A model generated the notes under the pieces. That model was not told where the DNA came from. It saw nothing but the letters and a program-made list of their open reading frames with translations, and ran no database searches. Of a stretch of 40,406 nucleotides of DNA, positions 7,572-16,909 are shown piece by piece; positions within the stretch are counted from its first letter, which is position 1; each line of letters opens with the position of its first letter. A program made the translations under genes and the position numbers. The stretch lies in assembly GCA_017456005.1 (NCBI GenBank), contig JAFTLJ010000032.1, positions 1 to 40,406 on the forward strand, written 5' to 3'. Source of the DNA: Clostridia bacterium (GTDB lineage: Bacteria; Bacillota; Clostridia; Oscillospirales; CAG-272).

Positions 7572-8426
7572 ATGAACAATTTGCAGGATTTTTTAAACCA
7601 CGCTGTCAAGCAGTTTCTTACGCTTGGATTTGTGGATATAATAGATATAGCTCTTGTTGCGTGTATAATTTTCTTTGTTATACGGTTTATAAGCGATAAG
7701 CGTGCCGGCAAGCTTGCAACGGGTATTTGCATGGTACTGTTTTTGGTTATTATAAGCTCCGTATTCCAAATGAACGCCATAAACTTCATTTTTTCCAACA
7801 TTATGCAGGTAGGCATAATCCTTATAGTTATCCTCTTTCAGGCGGAAATACGCAGTGCGCTCGAAAAAATAGGCGGCGCAGGGCAGGACCTAAAAAATCT
7901 TTCCGTTTCAAAAGAGCATAAAACAAACAAAAATAAAAGCGCAAGCGCGCTTAATGCTCTTTGCCAGGCTGTGCAGGAGCTGGCGCACGATTACACGGGT
8001 GCGCTTATAGTTATAGAGCGCGACACGCCCTTGGGCGATATTATAACCAACGGCACCCCCGTGGGGGCAGATATAGGCGTGGCTATTATAAAAAATATTT
8101 TCTTCAATAAAGCTCCGCTTCATGATGGTGCTATGATCATACGCAATTTCCGCATACATTCCGCAGGCTGTTTTCTGCCTCTTTCCCAAAAGGATGATAT
8201 TACAAAGGATCTCGGCACAAGGCACAGGGCGGCTATCGGTATGAGCGAAAACAGCGATGCCGTTGTTATAGTTGTTTCCGAGGAAACGGGGACGATCTCT
8301 CTTGCGGTAGACGGCAAGCTGCGCAGAAATTACGATTACAATTCGCTTAAAAAGGCGCTTATAAAATACTTATACGACGATAACGGTAAAAAAACAGAAG
8401 AAGCTTCCGCACATGCGGAGGGGTGA
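7572..8426 (+). CDS. cdaA: Diadenylate cyclase CdaA (DacA)
   Basis: Makes cyclic di-AMP from two ATP at the membrane; c-di-AMP controls potassium and osmolyte balance and wall homeostasis. Three transmembrane helices occupy about residues 20-95 (IDIALVACIIFFVIRFI; GICMVLFLVIISSVF; IMQVGIILIVILF). The DisA_N catalytic domain follows, with PLHDGAMIIR (DGA) and GTRHRAAIGM (RHR), the two signature motifs. I chose the ATG at 7572 (MNNLQDF), preceded by AGAAGG although spacing is tight. An upstream ATG at 7548 lacks a ribosome binding site. The gene is followed six bases later by cdaR, the standard pairing. Confidence 0.95.
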   Translation: MNNLQDFLNHAVKQFLTLGFVDIIDIALVACIIFFVIRFISDKRAGKLATGICMVLFLVIISSVFQMNAINFIFSNIMQVGIILIVILFQAEIRSALEKIGGAGQDLKNLSVSKEHKTNKNKSASALNALCQAVQELAHDYTGALIVIERDTPLGDIITNGTPVGADIGVAIIKNIFFNKAPLHDGAMIIRNFRIHSAGCFLPLSQKDDITKDLGTRHRAAIGMSENSDAVVIVVSEETGTISLAVDGKLRRNYDYNSLKKALIKYLYDDNGKKTEEASAHAEG

Positions 8427-8432
8427 GGATAA

Positions 8433-8990
8433 ATGGGTAAGATCATATTATTTATAAATTCATTTAAGGCTTTTTTGAAAAGCAACAAGGCAAATGCCGA
8501 AACCTCGGAAATTGACCGCAATAATGCAGACGATTATGCTGTGGAAAAGAAAAGCACGGCTTTCTATGTTGTAAGTATAATAATTTCCGTTTTGGGCGCT
8601 GTTGCTATTTGGCTTGTGGCTGTTACAAACGGGCCTGCTGTGAGCGAAAAATCGTTCACCATGCCCATACAGATAAACGAAGAAGCAAAAGGTTCTTTTA
8701 TAAGCGCGGCAGAGCAATCCGGCTTTAACGTGGTTATGGAAGAAAAAAGCACGGTAAGCTTTTATCTGGAAGGCAGAAAAAAGGTCGTAAACGACCTTAC
8801 CGTAGACGATATTTACGTTTATATTGATTTGGGCAAATACATCGACGCTATAAACACACTCCCCAATGATAAGGAGCAGGTTATTGCCGCGGAAATAATT
8901 ATAGATGCACCCATCTACTTAAATATTTCCGACGTTTCAAAAATAGAAGTGGCAATAAAGCTTGTTCCCATAAATAAAACATCTGAATAA
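8433..8990 (+). CDS. cdaR: CdaR-like YbbR-domain protein, regulator of CdaA (short form)
   Basis: A 185-residue membrane protein. Residues 1-44 are cytosolic and charged, about 45-65 form a transmembrane helix (VVSIIISVLGAVAIWLVAV), and the remainder is one extracytoplasmic YbbR-type beta domain. That domain contains the family feature VSFYLEGRKKVVNDL and a proline-rich closing strand. CdaR binds CdaA and modulates c-di-AMP synthesis. Typical CdaR proteins carry three or four YbbR domains, so this is short, and the usual next gene glmM is missing here. It sits six bases after cdaA and one base before the FAD protein. Confidence 0.8.
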   Translation: MGKIILFINSFKAFLKSNKANAETSEIDRNNADDYAVEKKSTAFYVVSIIISVLGAVAIWLVAVTNGPAVSEKSFTMPIQINEEAKGSFISAAEQSGFNVVMEEKSTVSFYLEGRKKVVNDLTVDDIYVYIDLGKYIDAINTLPNDKEQVIAAEIIIDAPIYLNISDVSKIEVAIKLVPINKTSE

Positions 8991-8991
8991 T

Positions 8992-10593
8992 ATGCAAAAA
9001 TACATTGTAAATAACATAAAATTACCGTACAGAACTTCAAAAGACGTGGCGCTTTCGATTGCGGAAAAGAGTCTTTTGAAGTTCTTTTCAAAGAACAGTA
9101 TAAAATCGCTTGTTATAAGCAAGCGTTCGCTCGATGCGAGAAAGAAAGAGAATATTTGCTTTGTTTACTCGGTTACGGCAGAAATTGCCGACACTCGCGA
9201 AATTCCCGAAAAGAAATTGCTCGCGGCAAGCACAGTAAAGCTTTGCGAAGAGGCGCTCGTGCCCTCTTTCGGCGAAGAAAAGATGGCGGCACGCCCTGTT
9301 ATAGTGGGTTTTGGCCCCTGCGGAATGTTTTGTGCTTTGCTGCTGGCAGAGCACGGCTACCGCCCCATTGTGCTGGAGCGCGGCGGCGATATACCCGCAC
9401 GCGAAGCGGCTGTGGAAAAATTCCTTGCCGAGCAGGTGCTGGACGAAAACAATAACATTCAGTTCGGCGCAGGCGGTGCGGGCACTTTTTCTGACGGCAA
9501 GCTTGTAACGAGAATAAACGACAAAAAATGCTCCTATGTGCTCAAAACTCTCGTGGAGCTCGGCGCGCCCGCGCAAATTTTATACGAGGCAAAGCCGCAT
9601 ATAGGCACGGACATACTTAAAACGGTCGTTTCAAATATGCGCGCACGGCTGGAGGCTTTGGGCGCGGAAATCCATTTCAACACAAAATTTACGGGCTTTA
9701 CCGCTTCTGCGGGGAACGTGACGAAAATACAAACCACGCGCGGCGAATTTGAATGTTCGCTTCTTGTGCTTGCCTTGGGGCATAGTGCGCGCGATACCTT
9801 CGAAATGCTTATGGAAAAGGAGCTTTCCTTTGTGCCGAAGGCATTTTCCGTGGGTGTGCGCATAGAACACCTGCAGGATGAGATAGACAAGGGGCTCTAC
9901 GGCGAGCACGCCGGCGACCCTCTGCTACCGAAGGGCGAATACAACCTTTCCCACAGGGAGGGTGAGCGCGGCGCGTACACCTTCTGCATGTGCCCGGGTG
10001 GGCAAGTTATGGCGGCGGCGAGCGAAGAGGGCGGTGTGGTAACCAACGGTATGAGCCATTACGCGCGCGACGGCAAAAACGCAAACGCGGCTGTTGCCGT
10101 GAGCATTTTGCCCACCGATTTCGGCGAAAACGCAAAAAATGCCATAGAATTTCAGCGCAATCTGGAAAGGCGCGCTTTTGCGCTGGGCGGCAAAAATTAT
10201 TTTGCCCCTGCGCAGACTGTCGGCGATTTTCTCGGCGGCACGCGCGGCACGCTGCCGACAAAAGTGGAGCCGACTTATATGAACGGTAAGGTGAAAATGG
10301 CAGATATGCATGAGCTTTTGCCGACGTTTGCCGCTAAACTGCTCGAAAACGGGCTTCGCGATTTCGGGCGTAAGATACCTGGGTACGATGCCCCGTATGC
10401 CGTGCTTACCGGTATAGAATCGCGCACGTCCTCGCCTGTACGCATAATGCGCGGCGGCGATTATACTGCGGTAGGTTACAAAAACATTTACCCCTGCGGC
10501 GAAGGCGCGGGGTATGCCGGCGGCATAACCAGCGCGGCAGTAGACGGTATAAACTGTGCTATGCACATAATGGAAAAATACAAATGCGAATGA
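8992..10593 (+). CDS. FAD-dependent dehydrogenase (COG2509-like)
   Basis: A 533-residue flavoprotein of a conserved but poorly characterised family. An N-terminal domain (about 1-95) of unknown role precedes a Rossmann FAD-binding site, VIVGFGPCGMF (GxGPxG type, about 103-113), with the ribose-binding acidic residue in PIVLERGG. NIQFGAGGAGTFSDGKL is the family hallmark, and the C-terminal FAD contact is NIYPCGEGAGYAGGI. The substrate is unknown. It begins one base after the cdaR stop, with no Shine-Dalgarno sequence of its own apparent, so translation is probably coupled. Confidence 0.85.
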   Translation: MQKYIVNNIKLPYRTSKDVALSIAEKSLLKFFSKNSIKSLVISKRSLDARKKENICFVYSVTAEIADTREIPEKKLLAASTVKLCEEALVPSFGEEKMAARPVIVGFGPCGMFCALLLAEHGYRPIVLERGGDIPAREAAVEKFLAEQVLDENNNIQFGAGGAGTFSDGKLVTRINDKKCSYVLKTLVELGAPAQILYEAKPHIGTDILKTVVSNMRARLEALGAEIHFNTKFTGFTASAGNVTKIQTTRGEFECSLLVLALGHSARDTFEMLMEKELSFVPKAFSVGVRIEHLQDEIDKGLYGEHAGDPLLPKGEYNLSHREGERGAYTFCMCPGGQVMAAASEEGGVVTNGMSHYARDGKNANAAVAVSILPTDFGENAKNAIEFQRNLERRAFALGGKNYFAPAQTVGDFLGGTRGTLPTKVEPTYMNGKVKMADMHELLPTFAAKLLENGLRDFGRKIPGYDAPYAVLTGIESRTSSPVRIMRGGDYTAVGYKNIYPCGEGAGYAGGITSAAVDGINCAMHIMEKYKCE

Positions 10594-10609
10594 CAGATAA
10601 AGGAAGATA

Positions 10610-12736
10610 ATGAACGGTTCTAAAAAATGGGTTATAAAAGAGCAGGACGAAACGCTTGTAAAAGCACTTTCGGAAGCGCTTGATGTAAAAGAAATAACGG
10701 CGCGTTTGCTTATAAACCGCGGATATACGGACGAGAAGCGCGCACGCGCGTTTCTCGAAAAATCGGATTCTTTCTTGCACGATCCTTTTCTTATGAAGGA
10801 TATGGAAAAGGCTGTGGCGCGTGTACTGCTCGCGCTGGAACGCGGCGAAAAAATAACCGTCTACGGCGACTATGACGTAGACGGCATAACCTCCGTTTCC
10901 ATAATATACATATACCTTGCATCGCTCGGTGCGAGCGTGGATTATTACATTCCCTCGCGCGATACGGATGGATATGGGCTTAATAATTCCGCGATAGACG
11001 CAATAGCGGCGCGCGGCACGAGCCTTATTATAACCGTGGACACGGGCATAACCGCAATAGAAGAAACGGAATATATAAAATCCTTGGGGCTTGACGTGGT
11101 TATAACAGACCACCACCATTGCCGCCCCGAGCTCCCTGCGGCTACGGCCGTGGTAAACCCGCAAAGGGAAGACTGCACCTACCCTTTCAAGGAGCTTTCC
11201 GGTGTGGGCGTGGCGTTCAAGCTGCTGTGTGCCGTGGAGCTTACGCTTAAAAACGGCGGCAAATACAGCCTTGCCACCATAAAGGATATGTGCCGCAGAT
11301 ATATAGATATTGTTACAATAGGCACGATAGCGGACGTAATGCCGCTTGTAGACGAAAACAGAATTATCGTTTATATGGGGCTTTCTTTGCTCGAAAACAC
11401 TCAAAAAATAGGCGTGCGCGCACTTTTCGAGGCGGCGGGTATAGAAATTTCAAAAAAAGACAGAAGAAAGATAACATCATCCGTAATAGGCTTTACAATA
11501 GCGCCGCGTATTAACGCCACGGGGCGTATAGGCAGCGCAGAACGTGCGGTAAAACTCTTTATTGCAGAGCATAAAGAGGAAGCAGAAGCGTTGGCAGAGG
11601 AATTTTGCATAATAAACAAGGAACGGCAGGATACCGAAACGGAAATCTTGCAGGAGGTAATACGGGAAATAGAAGAAAAGCGTATGCACGAAACAGACAC
11701 TGTGCTCGTGCTTGCGGGCGATAACTGGCACCACGGTGTTATAGGCATAGTTTGCTCTCGTATTACGGAAAAATACAATCTGCCCTCTATACTCATTTCC
11801 TTCGATGCGTGCAAAGACGCAGAGGTGAGTGGGGAAAACGTTGGCAAAGGCTCGGCACGAAGCATAAAGGGTGTGAACCTTGCCGAAAGCCTCGCCGCAA
11901 ATGCGGAATTTTTGGAAAAATACGGCGGGCACGAGCTTGCCGCGGGGCTTTCCATAAAGCGAGGAAACATAGATGCTTTCCGTAAGGCTATAAACGAATA
12001 TGCGAGCGAGCAGCTCGGCGGTAAAAAGCCGGAGGTATCGCTCGAAGTGGAAGCTTCGCTCTCTCTGGGCGAGGTCAATATACCCAATATAGACGACACG
12101 ATGCGCCTGGAGCCATTCGGCGCGGAAAATCCGCAGCCGCTTTTCGCTTTGGAAAACGTGCGCATTGCCGATATGGTGCCGCTAAGCGGCGGCAAGCACA
12201 CGAAAATGTTCCTCACGGGCGAAAAGGGCAGTGCTTCCGCACTTTTTTTCGGCGCAGACCTTAAGGCAGAGGGCTTTGAGGTGGGCGACATCGTGAGCGT
12301 GGCGGCTTCTCTTAACGTAAACGAATTTCGCGGCGACCGCACGCCGCAGCTTATTTGCAGGGATATCGTTTTAGTGGAAAAATACGTAGACGAAGTGGCG
12401 GAAGCCGTGAAATACTTCGAAGACGTTTATTCCGGTGCAGAGCTTATAAACAGCGAAGATATACCCGTGCGCGGCGAATTTGCCGTTGTATATAAATTTT
12501 TGAAAAGAATTTTCCCGTATGGCGGCGGCACCGTTTCCATAAAACGCATTTCTGCGGAGTGCGGTGTTTCATATATAAAAATTCTTTGCATTTTCCGCGC
12601 CTTTTTCGAAGGCGATATTATAAAATACGACAGGATATCAAATTTTGATTTCCGCATAACTATTTTGCCTACAGAGGGCAAATCCGACCTCAATAAAACG
12701 GAGATAATGAAGGTTATATTAAACAAAAACAAGTAA
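10610..12736 (+). CDS. recJ: Single-stranded-DNA-specific exonuclease RecJ
   Basis: 5'-3' single-strand exonuclease used in recombination repair and mismatch repair. It is 708 residues. The DHH phosphoesterase domain has GDYDVDGITS (about 86-95) and TDHHHC (about 166-171), which bind the catalytic metals. The DHHA1 part carries GKGSARS and GGHELAAGLS (about 438-447), and an OB-like C-terminal region follows. The ATG has AAGGAAG five bases upstream. It lies 16 nt after the FAD gene and 19 nt before relA, so it is co-transcribed. Confidence 0.95.
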   Translation: MNGSKKWVIKEQDETLVKALSEALDVKEITARLLINRGYTDEKRARAFLEKSDSFLHDPFLMKDMEKAVARVLLALERGEKITVYGDYDVDGITSVSIIYIYLASLGASVDYYIPSRDTDGYGLNNSAIDAIAARGTSLIITVDTGITAIEETEYIKSLGLDVVITDHHHCRPELPAATAVVNPQREDCTYPFKELSGVGVAFKLLCAVELTLKNGGKYSLATIKDMCRRYIDIVTIGTIADVMPLVDENRIIVYMGLSLLENTQKIGVRALFEAAGIEISKKDRRKITSSVIGFTIAPRINATGRIGSAERAVKLFIAEHKEEAEALAEEFCIINKERQDTETEILQEVIREIEEKRMHETDTVLVLAGDNWHHGVIGIVCSRITEKYNLPSILISFDACKDAEVSGENVGKGSARSIKGVNLAESLAANAEFLEKYGGHELAAGLSIKRGNIDAFRKAINEYASEQLGGKKPEVSLEVEASLSLGEVNIPNIDDTMRLEPFGAENPQPLFALENVRIADMVPLSGGKHTKMFLTGEKGSASALFFGADLKAEGFEVGDIVSVAASLNVNEFRGDRTPQLICRDIVLVEKYVDEVAEAVKYFEDVYSGAELINSEDIPVRGEFAVVYKFLKRIFPYGGGTVSIKRISAECGVSYIKILCIFRAFFEGDIIKYDRISNFDFRITILPTEGKSDLNKTEIMKVILNKNK

Positions 12737-12755
12737 ACGGGACAAGGAGCACGTT

Positions 12756-14951
12756 ATGGCAGACATCGGTATTGAAAAACTTTCTCAAATCCTTGAACAA
12801 ACGGGCAAGGCTTACGATTTGGAAAAAATCGAGCGCGCGTATGCTTTTGCGCGCGAGCTTCACCGCGGGCAATTCCGCAAAAGCGGTGAAGAATATATCA
12901 TACACCCGATAGCTGTCGCAGAGATAGTGGCGAGCTTGGGGCTTGACACAGACTCTGTTTGCTCCGCTTTTCTTCACGACACGCTGGAGGATTGCTCCGA
13001 TAAGGTGGACGCGGCGAAGTTGCGCAAGGATTTCGGCGGCGATGTTGTGGAAATAGTGGAGGGGCTTACAAAGCTTATAAAGATACCCTTCGACGACAAA
13101 GAAGAAGAGCATATGGAAAACCTGCGCAAAATGTTCCTCGCCATGGCGAAGGACATTCGCGTGCTTATTATAAAGCTTGCCGACAGGCTACACAATATGC
13201 GTACGCTTGCCGCACAGCCCGAGCACAAGCAGCGCAGAATAGCGCTCGAAACAATGCACGTTTACGCCCCTCTTGCGCATAGGCTTGGTATGCAGAGAAT
13301 AAAGCAAGAGCTCGAAAACCTCGCCATATCATATCTTGACCCCATAGGCTACAACGAGGTTCGCGGCGATATAGAGCGCAAATACGGCTTTAACAAGGAT
13401 TTTGTGGAAAAAATCAAAGAGCAGATAAAGCAAAAAATGACGGAAGCCGGCATAAAATGCCACGTTAAAGGCAGGGTAAAATCTGTTTACAGTGTCTACC
13501 GCAAAATGTACAACCAAAACAAGAGCTTCGACGAAATATACGACTTCTATGCTGTGCGCATTATCGTGAATACGGAGCTGGAATGTTACACGGCGCTGGG
13601 TATAATACACGATATTTACCATTCCGTGCCCGGCAGATTTAAAGACTACATTTCGCTTCCAAAGCCCAATATGTACCGTTCGCTCCACACCACGGTTATC
13701 GGGCGCGACGGTATCCCGTTTGAAGTTCAGATAAGAACATGGGAAATGGACCATGTTGCCGAATACGGTATCGCGGCGCATTGGAAATACAAATCGGGCG
13801 ACAAAGCGAGCGAGGATATAAGCCAGAAGCTGGAATGGATATCCAAGCTTGTGGAAAACGAATCGAGTGTAAAAGACCCGGATGAATTTCTTGCGGCGCT
13901 TAAAATAGATATTTTCCAGGACGAAACCTTTGTGTTTACGCCAAAGGGCGACGTTATACCCCTGCCGCAGGGCTCCAACTGCATAGACTTTGCATACCAT
14001 ATCCACACGGCGGTGGGCAACAGAATGATAGGCGCGAAGGTAAACGGCGTTATCGTGCCGATAGACAGAGTGCTGGAAAACGGCGAAATAGTGGAGGTAA
14101 TCACATCCTCTTCCACAAAAGGACCGAGCCGAGATTGGCTCAAGATAGCGAAGACGAGCGATGCCCGCGCGAAAATACGCCAGTGGTTCAAAAAAGAAAA
14201 ATATGCGGAAAACGTGGTAGAGGGCAGGGCGCAGATGCTCGCGGAAATGAAGCACTTCGGCAGAGCTTTTACGGATGCACAGTTTGAGCAGATAGTGAAA
14301 ACGACCTCTGCGCGCATCGGTATGAGCACACCGGAGGACCTTTTTAACATGATCGGCTACGGCGGCATTACCATAGCCAAGGTTTTGCCCAAATTGCGCG
14401 ATGAATTCAATAAAGCGGTAACAGAGCCTGCCGCACCCATTACGAGCGCAGACCAAATAAAGCTTTCCAAAGCGAAAAGTGCGAAAAGCAACAGCGGTGT
14501 TATACTGGATGGGCTCGATGGCTGCCAGGTCAAGTTTGCGCGCTGCTGCAACCCCCTACCGGGCGACGGCATAGTGGGCTTTATAACAGTGGGTCACGGC
14601 GTTTCCGTGCATAAAAACGATTGCCCGAATATGCTCCGCGCCATGAACGAGGATACGGACAGATTCGTGCGCGTTACCTGGAGCGCCGGCGCGGCAGAAG
14701 CGCCCGACAGCCAGTTTGAGGCACTTATGAAGGTGTATGTTTCCGATAGAATTTCGATGCTTGCGGATATAAGCGTGGCGCTTGCGGATATGCGCGTTTC
14801 CATTTTGCAGATAAACACGCAGAAGCTGCCGGGCGACAGAGCTGTGGTAAACATAACCGTAGGGTGCAAAAATCTTTCACATTTTAACAGTATGGTTTCC
14901 AGAATAAAAACGATAAAAGGCGTGGAAGACATACAGAGAGGTAATATTTAA
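12756..14951 (+). CDS. relA: Bifunctional (p)ppGpp synthetase/hydrolase RelA/SpoT (Rel)
   Basis: Long RSH protein of 731 residues that makes and degrades the stringent-response alarmone. Domain order: HD hydrolase (about 20-190), with its metal site HDTLEDC (about 74-80) intact; synthetase (about 230-345), with RFKDYISLPK and the catalytic Glu in FEVQIRT; TGS (about 390-450); and a C-terminal ACT domain (about 655-731). The RFKD form of the synthetase loop is typical of bifunctional Rel enzymes. AAGGAG lies upstream of the ATG. The order relA-dtd-hemZ is conserved in many Clostridia. Confidence 0.96.
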   Translation: MADIGIEKLSQILEQTGKAYDLEKIERAYAFARELHRGQFRKSGEEYIIHPIAVAEIVASLGLDTDSVCSAFLHDTLEDCSDKVDAAKLRKDFGGDVVEIVEGLTKLIKIPFDDKEEEHMENLRKMFLAMAKDIRVLIIKLADRLHNMRTLAAQPEHKQRRIALETMHVYAPLAHRLGMQRIKQELENLAISYLDPIGYNEVRGDIERKYGFNKDFVEKIKEQIKQKMTEAGIKCHVKGRVKSVYSVYRKMYNQNKSFDEIYDFYAVRIIVNTELECYTALGIIHDIYHSVPGRFKDYISLPKPNMYRSLHTTVIGRDGIPFEVQIRTWEMDHVAEYGIAAHWKYKSGDKASEDISQKLEWISKLVENESSVKDPDEFLAALKIDIFQDETFVFTPKGDVIPLPQGSNCIDFAYHIHTAVGNRMIGAKVNGVIVPIDRVLENGEIVEVITSSSTKGPSRDWLKIAKTSDARAKIRQWFKKEKYAENVVEGRAQMLAEMKHFGRAFTDAQFEQIVKTTSARIGMSTPEDLFNMIGYGGITIAKVLPKLRDEFNKAVTEPAAPITSADQIKLSKAKSAKSNSGVILDGLDGCQVKFARCCNPLPGDGIVGFITVGHGVSVHKNDCPNMLRAMNEDTDRFVRVTWSAGAAEAPDSQFEALMKVYVSDRISMLADISVALADMRVSILQINTQKLPGDRAVVNITVGCKNLSHFNSMVSRIKTIKGVEDIQRGNI

Positions 14952-14955
14952 TATA

Positions 14956-15417
14956 ATGACAGCAGTAATACAAAGAGTGAAGTGCGCCTCTGTAATTTCA
15001 GACGGCGTGCTTACAGGCGAAATAGAAGCGGGGCTTATGCTCCTTTTAGGTGTGAAAAAGGGCGATACGGAAGACGATGCTCTCCTGCTCGCAGAAAAAA
15101 TATCCAAGCTCCGCATTTTCTCAGATGAAAACGGAAAAATGAACAAAAGCGTGAAGGATATAGGCGGCGGAGCGCTTATAGTTTCCAACTTCACGCTCTG
15201 CGCGAATTACGCGCACGGCAACCGCCCCGATTATATGGAGGCGGAAAAGCCGCCCCGCGCCACGGAGCTTTATGAATATTTCGTATCCCTTATGCGTGAA
15301 CGCGTTGCGTGCGTTGGTACGGGTGTTTTCGGTGCCGATATGGAAATAGATATGAAAGCGGATGGCCCCGTTACCATAGTTATGGAAAGCGAAATTTTGA
15401 AAAACAAAGGGAAATAA
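14956..15417 (+). CDS. dtd: D-aminoacyl-tRNA deacylase
   Basis: Removes D-amino acids (and glycine) mischarged on tRNA. The 153 residues match the family. The start MTAVIQRVKCASV and the Gly-cisPro motif in DGPVTIVMES are diagnostic. The other active-site motif, usually SQFTLYAD, reads SNFTLCANY here, with Q to N and D to N changes. The RRPSF stretch is NRPDY. These are variants within a recognisable family, and activity is likely but unproven. It sits four bases after relA. Confidence 0.9.
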   Translation: MTAVIQRVKCASVISDGVLTGEIEAGLMLLLGVKKGDTEDDALLLAEKISKLRIFSDENGKMNKSVKDIGGGALIVSNFTLCANYAHGNRPDYMEAEKPPRATELYEYFVSLMRERVACVGTGVFGADMEIDMKADGPVTIVMESEILKNKGK

Positions 15418-15421
15418 ACTT

Positions 15422-16909
15422 ATGCGTCTTAAAATAAATGGCAATTTCAATGAATACTATGCACAAACGCTGTGTCTGCTATTTTTCCCCGGCTCTAAAT
15501 TTTCCGTAAAAAACGAAGCGGAGAAGGATGAACCCTGTGCGGAGATAAACGTGGCAGAGGACGCAGAAAACATAACCGTGCGCGTTTCGCTTTCGCACCT
15601 GGGCAAAACGGAAAGCGCAGAGGCTACGGAACCAAAGGCGAAGTATGCGCGCGCGGAAAAGTGCGCCAATATAGCTTGCGGTAAGGCTTTTTTTGAGGCC
15701 GGAAAAAATCTGCTCGGTGTGCGCCCGCAATGGGGGATACTAACGGGCATACGCCCCTCTAAATTCATAATTGACCTTATGGGAGAGGGAAACACGCGCG
15801 CAGAAGCTGTGAAAATTTTGAAGCAGGATTATTTGGTAAACCCCAAAAAAGCGAATATCGCCGCGGAAATCGCCGCAGGCGAGCAAAAATTCATAAAGAC
15901 TCTAGACAAAAATTCCTGCAGCCTTTATATTTCCATACCTTTTTGCCCCTCGCGCTGCCACTATTGCTCTTTTGTTTCCTGCTCCTCGCCAAAGCTGCTT
16001 TCGCTTATAGACGATTACCTCGAAAGGCTTTGCGCGGATATAGAAGAAACCATAGACGTCATACATTCGCTGGGGCTCACACTTTCCACGGTATATATAG
16101 GCGGCGGCACTCCCACCACACTTTCCGAGGCGCAGCTTCACAAACTCTTTTCCGCGATCCGAGCGAAGGTGAACCCTGCGGAGCTGGAGGAATTCACGCT
16201 GGAAGCGGGCAGACCCGACACCATAACGGCAGAAAAGCTTGCCGAAGCATATGAGGCGGGCGTTACACGCGTAAGCATAAACACGCAGACATTTAACGAC
16301 GACGTGCTTGAAAATATAGGCAGAAAGCATACCTCGCAGGATTTTTACCGCGCGTTTGAGCAAGCGAAAAAATCGGGTATACCGCATATAAACACAGACC
16401 TTATAGCAGGCTTGCCGGGCGAAGGCTTCCTTTCCTTTTCCTGCTCGGTAGACCGCCTTGTGGAGCTTCGCCCCGATAACATAACGGTACATACGCTCTG
16501 CATTAAGAATGCCGCAGATTTTTCCAAGATAAAAAGCGAAATATACCGCAAAAACGTGCGCGACGTTACAAAATGCATAGATTATTCGCAGATCGCCGCG
16601 AAGAACGCAGGCTATGCGCCGTATTATATCTACAGACAGAAAAACGCCGTGGGCAACCTAGAAAACGTGGGCTTTGCGCTACCCGGCACAGAAGGTAAAT
16701 ATAACATCTATATGATGGATGAGCTGCAGACCATTTTCGCCGTGGGTGCAGGTGCGGTTTCCAAGCTCGTTTCTTTGGAAAAATCCAAAATTAAAAGAAT
16801 ATTTGAATATAAATATCCATATGAATATCTATCAGACACCGAGGGACAGAAGCGTAGAGAAAAACTTGAAACGATAGAAAAATTTTATGCTGAAATCAGG
16901 GGAGAGTAA
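15422..16909 (+). CDS. hemZ: Coproporphyrinogen dehydrogenase-like radical SAM protein HemZ
   Basis: A 495-residue HemN-family radical SAM protein. An N-terminal family-specific region (about 1-160) ends with RPQWGILTGIRPSK, typical of HemZ. The [4Fe-4S]-binding CPSRCHYC has cysteines at 175, 179 and 182, followed by VYIGGGTPTTL. In this family it is annotated as an oxygen-independent coproporphyrinogen III dehydrogenase, though the reaction is not firmly established for the clostridial form, and no other haem genes are in the window. The stop shares one base with the next ATG (TAATG). Confidence 0.9.
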   Translation: MRLKINGNFNEYYAQTLCLLFFPGSKFSVKNEAEKDEPCAEINVAEDAENITVRVSLSHLGKTESAEATEPKAKYARAEKCANIACGKAFFEAGKNLLGVRPQWGILTGIRPSKFIIDLMGEGNTRAEAVKILKQDYLVNPKKANIAAEIAAGEQKFIKTLDKNSCSLYISIPFCPSRCHYCSFVSCSSPKLLSLIDDYLERLCADIEETIDVIHSLGLTLSTVYIGGGTPTTLSEAQLHKLFSAIRAKVNPAELEEFTLEAGRPDTITAEKLAEAYEAGVTRVSINTQTFNDDVLENIGRKHTSQDFYRAFEQAKKSGIPHINTDLIAGLPGEGFLSFSCSVDRLVELRPDNITVHTLCIKNAADFSKIKSEIYRKNVRDVTKCIDYSQIAAKNAGYAPYYIYRQKNAVGNLENVGFALPGTEGKYNIYMMDELQTIFAVGAGAVSKLVSLEKSKIKRIFEYKYPYEYLSDTEGQKRREKLETIEKFYAEIRGE

